A stretch of 64,000 nucleotides of DNA from Lachnospiraceae bacterium (GTDB lineage Bacteria > Bacillota > Clostridia > Lachnospirales > Lachnospiraceae), in NCBI GenBank assembly GCA_021628825.1, contig JAJXRY010000001.1:1798001-1862000 (forward strand). Reading direction: 5' to 3'. The translations under genes were made by a program, and so were the position numbers. Positions 1-9,346 of this stretch are shown one piece after another; the first letter of the stretch is position 1, and every line of letters begins with the position of its first letter. The notes beneath the pieces are model-generated. The model saw nothing but the letters and a program-made list of their open reading frames with translations, was not told the DNA's origin and made no database searches.

Positions 1-620
1 GATAAAATCATCCTGACTGCATGCATCAGCTTTGGATTCTAATATTGCCAGTGCACAGGCAGCAACATAGCTTTCCTTGGTATTATGTAGTAGCATGTGG
101 TATTTGTCCTTGCTCCAAGCCCGGACGTGCCCAATCTCCAAATCATTTCCATAAAAATCCTTACCCTTCTCCGGTACACTCCAGCCCCTGACTTCACACA
201 TCCGGTTCGGTTGGTAAGCTGTTTCATCTCTTCCAGCTCACCCTTGGTGGTATGAAGTTTGTGACCGTCAATATAGCTGACCGTATTTGTAACCATGTGC
301 AGATGAATGTGGTTACGATCCACATGCACTGCCATTAGTGTCTGGAATCCTGCAAACCATTGCTCTACAAATTCCTTACCAAACTCATATGCTTCCTCCG
401 GTGTGATTTCCTCATCCTTATGCCACGAAATAATATTGTGGGCGTACATTCTGCCGGAGTCTTTGTTCCAAAGTTTTTTCTCCTCCCAAAAGCTGCGATA
501 CACGGTATCGTAAGTAATTTCCTCTGCATCAAAAGGTCCGCTTACATACACCAAAGAAGAATTAATTTTGCTATCACGCAAGACATATTCCATGCAGTTT
601 CTCATTCTATTTTTTTCCAT
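1..620 (-). CDS. MobA/MobL-type relaxase, 3' end beyond window
   Basis: Relaxase that would nick a transfer origin to start mobilisation of a conjugative or mobilisable element. The N-terminal half shows the metal-binding histidine motif HVDRNHIHLH near residue 100, followed by a stretch typical of Firmicute relaxases (VSYIDGHKLHTTK). The frame is lost near 208-215. Beyond it a second frame continues with MCEVRGWSVPEKGKDFYG, AWSKDKYHMLL and AACALAILESKADA, and it runs off the left edge, so the gene is partial here. The start at 620 overlaps the end of the upstream methyltransferase gene by 14 bp; an in-frame start a few codons further upstream is possible if the A-run near 610 is miscounted. 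It belongs to unit 0 of the guaA element stack. Confidence 0.8.
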
Positions 621-1728
621 ATGATATCATCGTTCCTTTCACAAATGTATACCCAGCTTCCGGATGTTCTTGAAAGAAAGTTGCTATTTCCACATTCCGG
701 TCACAAAAATCTGTTGCCTCTTTCCTTGTCATTCCATGTGTCAAAAGATGTTGAATCGTTTTTTCCTTTTGTTCTCTACTCAAACCACGGTTCCAATCAT
801 TATATTCCACAAAAATCCTGTTTTTCGCTGCTCATAGTCGTTTCTCTGTGGAGTAACAAAATCTACTCTGTCATTCATCCTGACATCCACTTCTCTGAGT
901 CCCAATTTTCTCATCATATGCGCATTTCGGATTGCTGCCGCATAATCCCTTCCCTGCTGCTCCAGCTCTGCTCTCCAATGCTTATCCATTCCTTCATGCT
1001 CACACAGTCTGAAATAGTCCATTCCATCTATGTACAGCCCGTCGCACTCAAATTCTCTATTGGAATCAATACAAATAATGTACGCCCCCGTTTTCGCAAA
1101 ACCAATCATCTTCTTTAAGAAGCTTTCCGGAGAATCTAAATGTCGAAGCACCGCCTGGCATATTACTACATCATAATTTTCTTCCTCGCTATAATCATAA
1201 ACATCTGTATGTATAATTTCTCCTTGTAATCCACCCGATGCAAATAACTTATGTCCTGTTTCTATCAAGTTATCTACCATGTCTATTCCTGTGTAAGTAC
1301 TTCCCGAAGGTAAAAAAGGCATCATAAGCAAACCTAAAAATCCAAAACCACACCCACAATCCAACACTTTAACAGGCTTATCTATCTTCCAAACCTTTGT
1401 AATTAAGAACTCCATATAGTCACTGTTCCACATATTATTTCTGGTTCTAAGAAGGTACTCTAATTTCTGTTCCCAGAACTCTTTTGTACCTGTCTTGCTT
1501 GCACTATATGTTTCTTCACTTAATGGTACTATTCCTATTAACTGGTCTACAGACACCTCAAAATACTCAGCAAGCATAGGTAAATATGTAATATCCGGCA
1601 TTACACTGCCATTTTTCCCATTTACTAATTGTCTGAAATGAAACGCCTACGACATCAGCTAACTCCTGCTGTGTTATTTTTCTCTTTTTATGTCTCAATT
1701 CTGAAATGCGCAAATTAATCTTTTTCAT
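607..1728 (-). CDS. XRE-type HTH protein fused to a class I SAM methyltransferase
   Basis: Two-domain protein. The first 65 or so residues are a Cro/CI helix-turn-helix (TQQELADVVGVSFQTISKWE). The rest is a class I methyltransferase with the SAM-binding motif VLDCGCGFGFLG, then YTGIDM and YDVVICQAVLRHL. Such fusions occur on Firmicute mobile elements; the substrate is unknown and no DNA-methylase NPPY motif is present. The start at 1728 has a strong AGGAGG eight bases upstream. Two single-base indels break the frame: an extra A near 1610, between the HTH and the linker, and a missing T near 812, before the C-terminal tail ending MISYGKK. It lies directly upstream of the relaxase and may regulate it (inference). 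Confidence 0.7.
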
Positions 1729-1936
1729 CTCTAACACCTCCTGACACCTACATTATACTAAGCATTTTTCACCTTGTCGCAGTAAACATCTGAGAATAAA
1801 TTCAACCGCGGAGCGAATTTTCACTCACCTCCGCTTAGAAAAAAATCTATACAAAAGAATGCCGCAGATTTCTCTACGGCACTCAAAAATAAACATATTC
1901 ATATAACTCTGATAACAAATTGATAACACATTTTTT

Positions 1937-1954
1937 TGCAACCATTCTGCAACC
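1937..1954. repeat. Paired heptamer, putative arm-type site, right end of unit 0
   Basis: TGCAACC occurs twice with 4 bp between copies, so the repeat period is 11 bp, about one helical turn. The pair ends 50 bp before the guaA-like remnant at 2004. Pairs with the same geometry lie at every other unit end in this window. A hairpin (TGCCG...CGGCA) precedes it at about 1860-1880. An integrase arm-binding role is inferred. Confidence 0.45.
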
Positions 1955-2003
1955 ACGTCTCCCCAAAACCCAGTGTTTTTCGGTCATTCTGAGCGTTTTT
2001 CTC

Positions 2004-2015
2004 CTACTCAAACTC
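2004..2015 (-). repeat. guaA 3'-end remnant (attachment site) R1
   Basis: On the minus strand the 12 bases read GAG TTT GAG TAG, which is Glu-Phe-Glu-stop, the same last codons as the intact guaA at 24460-24471 but with synonymous differences and another stop codon. It is flanked by heptamer pairs 50 bp to the left and about 104 bp to the right. Interpreted as the attachment-site junction between unit 0 and unit 1. The stretch 1729-2193 holds no gene, only these junction sequences. Confidence 0.6.
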
Positions 2016-2118
2016 GGCAAGTTGATGCTTTAACTTAACCTATTTTGTTTAGGTTTCATTTAAAATCTGCCGATATTTTACCTCATTTGCACATTTTATT
2101 TTGGCTTACTGATTTTCT

Positions 2119-2136
2119 GTTGCCAAAGTGTTGCCA
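2119..2136. repeat. Paired heptamer, putative arm-type site, left end of unit 1
   Basis: GTTGCCA is present twice with a 4-bp spacer, 104 bp inside the R1 remnant. The identical heptamer pair, preceded by the same roughly 23-bp sequence (from ggcttactga), recurs at 7880-7897 at the matching position in unit 2. Role as integrase arm sites is inferred from geometry. Confidence 0.5.
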
Positions 2137-2193
2137 TGAAGATATTATAGCATAGGACGTGATAAAATCAATCGACATTTCAATAAATGCAAC

Positions 2194-2672
2194 TTAATCT
2201 AAAACCTTATCTCTCTTTTTAGCAAAAACATGGTTAACCAGCCCAAATGTCCCATATCCACTTAAAAACACCAACCATATTAAGAATTATATCATCTATA
2301 TCAAAACTTCCCAATCGTGTCATATACTGAAAGATTTCTATAAACAATACTGCAAACATTCCTACTAAAAAAATGCTTTGAAAAAAATGCTTTAATTCGG
2401 GGATATGCAATAGGCAAAAAGAAAACCAAAAGGAATAAATGGCAACAGATTTCCCAAAAAGATTTTTTTAATGCCCACCACTGCGTAATGTGACTAATTT
2501 GTACTCCTATATTCCGAAAGGGAATGACATTAAATACTACCGCTTCCTGCGATGAATATGAGGTAATTCTATCCCTCAATTCAGCAAAAGATCCTTTAAA
2601 TCTAACAACAATCGCAAATAGTAGAATAATATATGCCCACCAAATCACTTTTTCTACTTGATTTTTATTCAT
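2194..2672 (-). CDS. VanZ family membrane protein
   Basis: Small membrane protein of the VanZ family, some members of which are linked to glycopeptide resistance, although most have no defined role. The family motif NVIPFRNI lies around residue 48, and after a frame correction FDIDDIILN lies in the C-terminal part. Hydrophobic segments near the N-terminus (VIWWAYIILLFAIVV), at FLLVFFLPIAY and at FLVGMFAVLFIEIF fit the family topology. Single-base deletions near 2375 and 2240 split the frame. It is the last gene before the left end of unit 1. Confidence 0.7.
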
Positions 2673-2691
2673 AGTAATTTCTCCCGAAAAA

Positions 2692-4226
2692 TCACATTCT
2701 ATTTTTCAAGTAGCATTGCGCAAGTGCCTCTAACAGATTGTCATCAGCGTATATCTTATCATAATCACTAATAGAAAGAGTCGTAATCTGCTCTCCACTC
2801 CAGAGACTCGCCTCACTTTTCTCATAAGTTTGGTGATCCACCTTTTTCTCCAATAATCTCTTTTTACATAACCTGTGTTTTTCATCTCGTATAATATCCG
2901 AAACATTGACATAATACTCAACATTAAATGTGGCGTCTGCATACTCTTCCTCAACATAATTATAAATAGCATGTAACATTTCAATATTAGCATTCGACGA
3001 GGTACAGGTCAAGGTATCCAAATCCCATACATCCATTTTAGACATGTAATCATTTACATTATCAATCATATCTGTCTCGCTATTATATGTTGTAAAATCA
3101 TATATATAATAATAATCGCAATAAACCATACCCTTTCGTTCTACATAGCTGAAAGGTTTATTATATCCGTAGAAATCATCTATCGTTTCTGCACCCGGCG
3201 TCAGAAGTACCGCTTCTCCATTTTTATAAGTGTATAAGTAATTTCGCAAATTACATCTATCATCATAATCCGAATCCGTACATCCGTGACTAAATAACAT
3301 TTCTGGAATTTCATCATCATTCAGATATATAAAACAGACATTTGCATAGTAGCGTTCGGGATTTTTCATAATAGATACTATTTTTCTCTATAATACTCCC
3401 TCAAAATATCCTCATAAGCTTTTAACCATTGCTGGGATAAGATTTCATCATCTACTTTTACATCGGAATCCAAGGTTATAATCCTTTCTCTTTCCACATA
3501 TTCTATATAAGGCCAATCACTTCTTATCCCACGCTCTATCTCATCCTCTATTCTTTGTCTACAATAATCAACTTTTTATTTGAAAATCAATTAGTTCTAA
3601 AAAGCTGTTCATCGCTCAATTCATCATTCGGAAAAATAAAAAAAGTACAATTATTAACACAAAACGCTATATCTTCCCCACTATATTCACTCTCCTTTTG
3701 AATGATAGGCATTGTGTTCTCCGGCTGCTTTTCTCCGCTTTTATAAAGCATTTTCAGAACTTTTCTTCTTCCCAATTCATCAAAGGATAACTCTCTATTG
3801 TAAAAGCTAGTCTCTGTATTGGCAGAGCTATAATTTATGTATAATTCATCAACCTCCTGCATGGTCATTTGTTCTAAAGCATTCAAATAGTACAAAGGGT
3901 TGCACGCTTTCACATATGCCTCATAATCAACATATCGTCCCAGCAGATTAAATACCACAAGCTGAAGGATTTCTTCGTCCGTCATTTCCTGCATAGGAAG
4001 GTTTAAGATACCCTCTTCTTTAGAAAACGCAATTCCCTCTCCATTGTATTCATCTTTTTGAAGAAATAACAGCAACTTCTCCCTCCGGCTCTGCCATATC
4101 TCTACAATACAAATCATATAATTCGCTAAAACGTCTCTCCTCATCTGCAGACATAGATCTGGACATATATTTACTATCATACTGGAAGATATTCTCATAC
4201 AAATCAGTAACTTCTTCAGCTTCCAT
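2692..4226 (-). CDS. Uncharacterised protein of about 500 residues
   Basis: I do not recognise a family. Three fragments join into one long reading frame once single-base indels near 3375, 3565, 3598 and 4062 are allowed for, and the amino-acid sequence flows across each joint. The start chosen is ATG at 4226 (MEAEEVTDLYENIF), a few bases after the stop of the small gene upstream. The protein is acidic, rich in Glu, Asp and Tyr, with no signal peptide and no clear membrane segment. The C-terminal part contains FIYLNDDEIPEMLF, a pattern seen in uncharacterised Clostridial proteins. It follows an ECF sigma factor and its small partner, so it may belong to that regulon. Function unknown. Confidence 0.5.
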
Positions 4227-4231
4227 GTTTC

Positions 4232-4490
4232 TTATTTTTTTCTAAATGACTTATATAGGCTTTTTACAGATAAAAAGTACCACCCGATAACAATACAACT
4301 GCCCCGAATACAACTGCAATTTTAGCAAGAGCATTCACATTTTTTTCCATTTAGAAATTTTTCACAATATTTTTTTATCTGTTTCTTTTTTTCCATTTTT
4401 AATTTGTTTAATAGCATTCTGATATCCTTCCCATACAACATCAGGCACCTGCACATTATCACTAATTTTTTTGTATTCATCTATTTTCAT
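4232..4490 (-). CDS. Small membrane protein, possible anti-sigma factor
   Basis: Starts at ATG 4490 behind a GGAGG, immediately after the sigma-factor stop. The first about 40 residues are charged (MKIDEYKKISDNVQVP) and resemble the cytoplasmic N-terminus of ECF anti-sigma factors. After an indel near 4365 a second piece has one hydrophobic segment (LAKIAVVFGAVVLLSGG) and ends RKK. Total about 80 residues in the reconstructed frame. The anti-sigma role is inferred from position and topology only; it could also be two tiny genes. Confidence 0.4.
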
Positions 4491-4504
4491 AAACAAACCT
4501 CCAA

Positions 4505-5007
4505 CTAATCCATTGCTCTTACCGTAAGAATCTGTTCCAGTTGCTTCCGCCCTCTGACCATTCTACTACGGACATTCACTTCTGTTATATGTAGCATCCT
4601 TGCAATTTCTTTTGTAGAAAACCCATCCACATAATACAGTTCCATAACAATCTGGTACTTTCCATTTAAATTACTTAATATTTTTTTCTCCATTCATTGG
4701 TAAAGTAATGATCCTCATGTATAAGTTCCGGAAACTCTTCAAGTGGAACAACTTTTTCTTCCTTTCAAAATATCTTTGCATTGATTTATTATTATTCTAG
4801 TGAGCCACGTTCCAAAAATACTCTTCACTTTTTCAGTTGTCCAATTTTTTGCCAGCATTTAAGAACCGTTTCCTGTATTGCATCTGCAGCATCTTCTTCA
4901 TTATGTAGCATAGAAATTGCAACACGATACATTCTTTGTAATTGTGGCTGTATAAGCTGTTCAAACGCATCCGGATTCTTATTTTTAGCATCTTCAATAA
5001 GACTCAT
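4505..5007 (-). CDS. ECF-type RNA polymerase sigma factor
   Basis: Region 2 is clear at the N-terminus (AFEQLIQPQLQRMYRVAISM, then DAADAIQETVLKCWQ). Region 4 is clear at the C-terminus (ELYYVDGFSTKEIARMLHIT, then VRSRMVRGRKQL). The linker is readable in other frames (GTWLTRIIINQCKDIL), with indels near 4840, 4745 and 4690. Length of about 165 residues fits group IV sigma factors. The start at 5007 is preceded by AAGGAG at good spacing. It heads a probable operon with the small membrane protein and the 500-residue protein downstream. The 310 bases upstream (5008-5317) show no gene. Confidence 0.8.
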
Positions 5008-5317
5008 CGCCCTCTCCTTTCCAAACTTGATAAGCACTAAAATATAATTCATATCAAGTTCTTTGTTTCTGTCTATTAGACACTTGAAACATGCATTATG
5101 TGACAAATAAATCAATTTATAATTACCAAAATTTTCAACAAATAAATTTTCACTAGACGTAATGATTATATCGCAATTTGTATAGCACGTTTGCCTAATC
5201 ACCTTCTTCGTGTAATACAAAAAGCGGAGCAGTTTCCCACTCCACTTTCTCAAATTACCTTGCTCCTCTATCGCTCTTCCTTTGATACGAATTGCTTCTA
5301 TGCGGTTTCTCTTCTTT

Positions 5318-5655
5318 TTACTCGTTTTTTTGCATCTGTTGTAGCTTCGCTCTAAAGCTATCATCCACCTTATTTCCGGTCTGCTGTTCCCACTTTGCAA
5401 CTGCCGACTGATGATCGCCGTATTCCTCTTTAGACGCTCTATATTCAATTAAAAACTCCTTCACGTTCTTATAACCATACCCCTTGCACGGTACTGATTA
5501 TCTGTGCGTATCTGCTCCGCTTTTGGGTTATTCTTGCCAATCTTTTTCGTAGGCAGATACACCCCGTTTCTGTCAAAAACCTTGAGCTTTTGCTTGTCAT
5601 CTTTGACATAAATATTGATAAGGTCAGTGTACCTCAATATAACTCTTTGTACCAA
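5318..5655 (-). CDS. C-terminal remnant of a probable mobilisation protein
   Basis: About 110 residues with no good start codon context: VILRYTDLINIYVKDD, then VFDRNGVYLPTKKIG, and after a frame correction near 5462 EFLIEYRASKEEYGDHQ and a C-terminus DDSFRAKLQQMQKNE. The lack of a proper start and its position inside a mobile unit suggest the 3' end of a longer gene, perhaps a relaxase, cut during element rearrangement. The assignment to mobilisation is a guess; the coding character is moderately clear. Confidence 0.35.
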
Positions 5656-5666
5656 TTATTACATTA

Positions 5667-6143
5667 TCAACACTTTTTTTCGGCATGCAACACAAACCTT
5701 TGATTAGGATATCCAAATTCTTCAATCAGCTTGCCCTCTTCAAATCCAAATTTCTTATATAATTTTTCTAGGTGCAATTCCTTTAACATCATTTTTCTCT
5801 AAATGTAGACACAGTTATATCTTTATCTCTGTCAAGCTTATCAATTGCTTCTCTTAAAAGAAGCGAAGCAATTCCCCTTTTTCGATAAGCTGGATCAACA
5901 GCCAAACAACATATCATATTATACTTCCTTGAATATAAAAAGTACGCCAACAATCTCTTGTTCGTTCTTCACGCACAAAAGCACGTTTGTCATTCATAAA
6001 TTTCAGTACTATTATTTTTGTGTTCATCTATACTCTGCTCTGTCTCTAATCCTGGAAAATTCCAACTTACTTTTTCTCACTAATCGCATCCATGAATCAA
6101 TATCTGATGTTCTGCCAAATTCTACCTTCATATTTTCTATCAT
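5667..6143 (-). CDS. GNAT family N-acetyltransferase
   Basis: Acetyl-CoA-dependent acetyltransferase fold, substrate unknown. The reconstructed protein starts MIENMKVEFGRTSDIDSW and contains the acetyl-CoA binding region CCLAVDPAYRKRGIASLLL, then NDVKGIAPRKIYKKFGFEE. The R/Q-x-x-G-x-A/G loop is present as RKRGIA. About 158 residues, normal for the family. Several indels (near 5785, 5872, 5955, 6000 and 6060) split the frame. It is first of a minus-strand group with two NUDIX genes and a kinase. Confidence 0.65.
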
Positions 6144-6154
6144 TGACTATCTCC

Positions 6155-6658
6155 TCAAATCTGCTTTGAAACAAAATGTACAATTTCTTTCCCTGACTCA
6201 AGGATATATGGTATCAACTCTAAAGGATATACCTTAGTACCCTTCTTTAATTCCTCTAGCGAAACCCAGCAAAAGTCCAAATCAATTCTTTCATTATCCA
6301 GCTCATCATATCCATGAAACACTCCATCTAACGGAATATTATCATTCACCAGATGCACATTATAATATAGGCATATCTGATGACAGGGTCTTTTTTTCCC
6401 CCATGGAAATTAGATTTCTCCGATTGCCAGCAGATTATCTACCTCTATCTTAGCATGAAGCTCTTCTTCAAATTCCCGTTTAAGAGTTTCCATACTTGTC
6501 TCCATAGCCGCAACATGTCCTCCAATAATGGCATAATCATCATTCTTCGGACGCTGTAACAAGATTTTACCATTATGTTTCAATATACCGCCAACTCTGT
6601 ATGAAAACACAAAAATGATCATTCTTAAATAAAATATCCACTTAAAACTCCTTTGCAT
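6155..6658 (-). CDS. NUDIX hydrolase
   Basis: Hydrolyses a nucleoside diphosphate linked to another moiety; the substrate cannot be predicted. The NUDIX box runs from GGHVAAMETSMETLKREF through EEEL, with the REFEEEL catalytic core visible. The C-terminal part (DLDFCWVSLEELKKGTKVYP and VHFVSKQI) sits in another frame after an indel near 6405. About 165 residues. The N-terminal start is uncertain because the first 15 residues look non-native. It is adjacent to a second NUDIX gene with only about 10 bases between them. Confidence 0.7.
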
Positions 6659-6668
6659 TTTATTTAAA

Positions 6669-7152
6669 CTATTTCAACTCTTCTATCCATTTGCCATTTT
6701 TCTTCAAAAAAAGAAATACTCACTAATATTGTCATTTAAAAAAATACTTCCAACATCTTATCCATTCCATAAGCAAGTTTTTCTCTGCTTCATTTCATCT
6801 AATGTCAGCCAGAATACATCCCCTTCTTCAGACGAAGTAACTATTCCTTCAAACTTATCTGTCTTATATAATAACACTATATATCTTGTTTCTTCATCCT
6901 TCATCCAGTCTTTTATCCCACAAAGTTTTTGGTTCTGATAATTTTCAATCCAGTTTCTTCCCACACTTCGCGTATCACAGCATCTGTAAATGATTCTCCT
7001 CTTTCCACATGTCCTCCCGGAAATGTTATTCCAGAGTAATCGTCATCAGTCTTATCTTGGACAAGTACCCTATTTTCACTAAACACCATACACATATTTG
7101 TCATTATCACTTTTTTTCTGTTCTCGCCATACGTAATACCCTTATCCTTCAT
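6669..7152 (-). CDS. NUDIX hydrolase, MutT-like
   Basis: A complete NUDIX box is visible: GGHVERGESFTDAVIREVWE followed by ETGL. This matches the family signature GX5EX7REVXEEXG. The N-terminal sequence MTNMCMVFSENRVLVQDK resembles 8-oxo-dGTP diphosphatase-type proteins, and the C-terminal half (GDVFWLTLDEMKQ) is in a second frame after an indel near 6925. About 160 residues. The end overlaps the kinase gene start region, and the two NUDIX proteins differ clearly in sequence, so this is not a recent tandem duplication. Confidence 0.75.
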
Positions 7153-7649
7153 TTGTTGAATCTATATATATCATTTCAACAATACTGTCTGCATCAATGT
7201 CAGATGTAATAATTTTTTTCATTAAAAAAACTGATGAAAAAAATCCTTTTTCTCTCCACCATCTACGCATATCTTCTTCACCAAATTCCTGTTTTTTATC
7301 TCGTGTATTATGCCGCCTGACCGTCTCTTCAAATGGTATATCAAAATAGTACGCATATATATCCATTCCATACAATTCATTTGCCGTTTTTGAACAAAGG
7401 ACTATACCACTCATCATACATGATGCCCTCTAAAATAACCACATCACAATGCTCATACCCATATTTCATAAGTTCTATCATAAGTGGTAATGCCTTAGTA
7501 TCAACGCCATCTTTAACCCACAAGATATTTCTCCTAATCTCATCTTGTGAAATCATCATTGTATTGTATCAAAATTTCTTTTGCAACGCTCTAGCTACTG
7601 TTGTTTTTCCACTTCCAGAGTTACCTCTTAATATAATTATCTTTTTCAT
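7142..7649 (-). CDS. P-loop kinase of the AAA/zeta-toxin type
   Basis: Small ATP-binding kinase-like protein. The N-terminus has a Walker A motif (ILRGNSGSGKTTVAR), then SQDEIRRNILWVKDG and a Walker B-like VVILEGIMYDEWY. Later YYFDIPFEETVRRHNTR resembles the lid region of nucleotide kinases. About 168 residues, with indels near 7565 and 7400. Similar proteins are annotated as AAA family or zeta-toxin kinases; some phosphorylate antibiotics or nucleotide sugars. The neighbouring acetyltransferase and NUDIX genes suggest small-molecule modification (inference). Confidence 0.65.
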
Positions 7650-7687
7650 AATTTCTCCTTAAACTTGCTACTACTCTCTCCACAAAT

Positions 7688-7705
7688 AGAGCCAAACTAG
7701 AGCCA
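7688..7705. repeat. Paired heptamer, putative arm-type site, right end of unit 1
   Basis: AGAGCCA appears twice with a 4-bp spacer and ends 58 bp before the R2 remnant at 7764. An imperfect hairpin (aaatgccgg...ttcggcattt) lies between the pair and the remnant. The same pair, hairpin and spacing recur at 13874-13950. The region 7650-7930 contains no gene. Confidence 0.5.
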
Positions 7706-7763
7706 TCCGATAAAACAAATGCCGGAAACCCGCATAAATACAGGCTTTCGGCATTTCTGTCCG

Positions 7764-7775
7764 TTATTCGAACTC
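7764..7775 (-). repeat. guaA 3'-end remnant (attachment site) R2
   Basis: The minus strand reads GAG TTC GAA TAA, again Glu-Phe-Glu-stop, with a synonymous Phe codon relative to the intact guaA end. It is flanked by AGAGCCA pairs on the left and GTTGCCA pairs on the right. Interpreted as the junction of units 1 and 2. Confidence 0.65.
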
Positions 7776-7879
7776 GGCGTGTCCTTTGTTATTCTTAACT
7801 ATATTTATTTAAGTTTTTATGCAAATACACACCGTTTTTTACTTCAATTACATCAATTATTCTGGCTTACTGATTTTCT

Positions 7880-7897
7880 GTTGCCAATATGTTGCCA
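7880..7897. repeat. Paired heptamer, putative arm-type site, left end of unit 2
   Basis: GTTGCCA twice with a 4-bp spacer, beginning 105 bp after the R2 remnant. The roughly 23 bp just before it are the same as those preceding the pair at 2119-2136. Confidence 0.5.
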
Positions 7898-7930
7898 CAG
7901 ATATGATAAAATATTTTTCAATCTTTTTGT

Positions 7931-9346
7931 CTATAAATATCCTGAAATTCCCAACAAACCTATGAAAAAAACATCATCCAATATCCGACGAATTTTTTTA
8001 TCATATGCCTTTTTTTGTGTTTTTCTATCTATAGGTTCATCTTCCCCAAAAACCTTTTGAGCACGTTGAACATATGTTATAAAATTTCCCTTAATATGTC
8101 CATTTGAATCTTTTTAAACGTGCCCCCTTAACAGAATACTTCTCATATAAATTTTTTTACAACTTATTCTCTTTCCCGAAGAAGTATAGCCCTCATTTTT
8201 TTACTATAGTTTTAAGTTTTTCGATATAATCTATAATAATATTTTTGATATAGTTTTTATCCCTTATTGTTACTTCTTTACCATCAAATGTAAATCCTAA
8301 ATAATCGATCTCATTTTTTTCCATTTACCATATCATCTAAAAACAACGAGTTACAACTTTTTCAATGTTGTATCTTTATATTTATATATTTGCGTTTTAT
8401 CTGGTTGCAAAATCAAATTTGGAATCAATTTAATTTCACCCATTATATCATTTAATACAATTTTTAAAGCTATCTTCCGATATTCTCGGCAAAATAATAA
8501 TAAAATCGTCACTATAGCGCATATATAAGCCATTAAATTTACCTGCCAACTTATCCATTTTTCTCATCTATTGTTGTCATATAAATATTTTGCCAAAAAC
8601 CGCACTAATTGCTGAACCTTGTGGTATTCCATAATTCTCTTTATGTCTGATGATAAATTTCTTTTTTTATGCTTTTTTTAAACTCTTTTCTCAGATAATA
8701 CTCTACGTTTTGAATTTAAAATTTGTATATCTTCTTCCGTATCTGTTAAGTTGTTTAATTTCAGCAACTCTGTTAATTCCCAAATTGAATATTTTTGTTA
8801 TATTCTTAAAAACCGCATAATAGTCAGGTGGTAATATCTCAACGTCTAAAATATCACATATTTGTTTCTTTAAATAAGCATGGTCTAAGGAGTCAAAAAA
8901 ATGTGAAAAAAATCTCCTATAATCACAAAGCTTTCTCTTGTCTCTCTAATACAATCAAAAGCTTTTTTTGCAAAGTGAATATTACTTTTTATGCAAATTA
9001 TCTCTATATGCAACTGCAACCATATCCATATTACGTTCTTCCAAATATTTATTATATTTTTTTGATTCAAAAGATACCCATAGTATGAATATATATATCT
9101 ATCAATATGTGCAGAATAACATAAGTGCCTGGACTTTTTTCTTTAATATAGCCCATACCATCTTTTTTAGTAAATTTGTTAAACTTCTTTTTCATAATGA
9201 ATAAAAAGGATAAAAGCCATGTTTCATTATGTTATCTGGATTACTAATATAATTCCATACTTTGTCTAACGAAACTTTTTTTCGTCAAAATGTGCGTATT
9301 TTTCTGGCAGTTGCATTTTTTTAACTTTCCATTCATATAGATCCAT
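7931..9346 (-). CDS. Reverse transcriptase of the Abi/defence (DRT-like) type
   Basis: About 470 residues once numerous indels are bridged. Reverse-transcriptase motifs appear in order: IIGDFSHFFDSLDHAYLK (first catalytic Asp), NYGIPQGSAISAVF (primer-grip region), and MRYSDDFIIILP (catalytic SDD, a YADD variant), then DYLGFTFDG and a C-terminal helical region ending DDVFFIGLLGISGYL. The GIPQGSAISAVF and RYSDDF forms resemble abortive-infection and UG/DRT reverse transcriptases, not retrons or group II introns. No maturase or endonuclease domain is seen. The start at 9346 gives MDLYEWKVKKMQLPEKYAHF. A phage-defence role is inferred from family and context. Confidence 0.65.

Larger units (their letters stand above)
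2004..7775. mobile_element. Unit 1 of the guaA element stack
   Basis: The segment is bounded by two Glu-Phe-Glu-stop remnants (2004 and 7764). Its left end has GTTGCCA twice at 2119-2136 and its right end has AGAGCCA twice at 7688-7705. All recognisable genes are on the minus strand: VanZ, an uncharacterised protein, an ECF sigma factor with a small partner, a mobilisation-protein remnant, an acetyltransferase, two NUDIX hydrolases and a kinase. No integrase gene remains inside it. Size is 5.8 kb. Confidence 0.55.

Noticed and set aside
360..1118. 252-residue plus-strand reading frame in unit 0
   Set aside because: It overlaps the relaxase and methyltransferase genes on the other strand and is rich in His/Ser/Phe in a way typical of a shadow frame.
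7931..9346. Group II intron or retron for the reverse transcriptase
   Set aside because: No maturase or endonuclease domain and no intron domain V-like hairpin seen downstream; the GIPQGSAIS and RYSDDF motifs fit abortive-infection type enzymes better.
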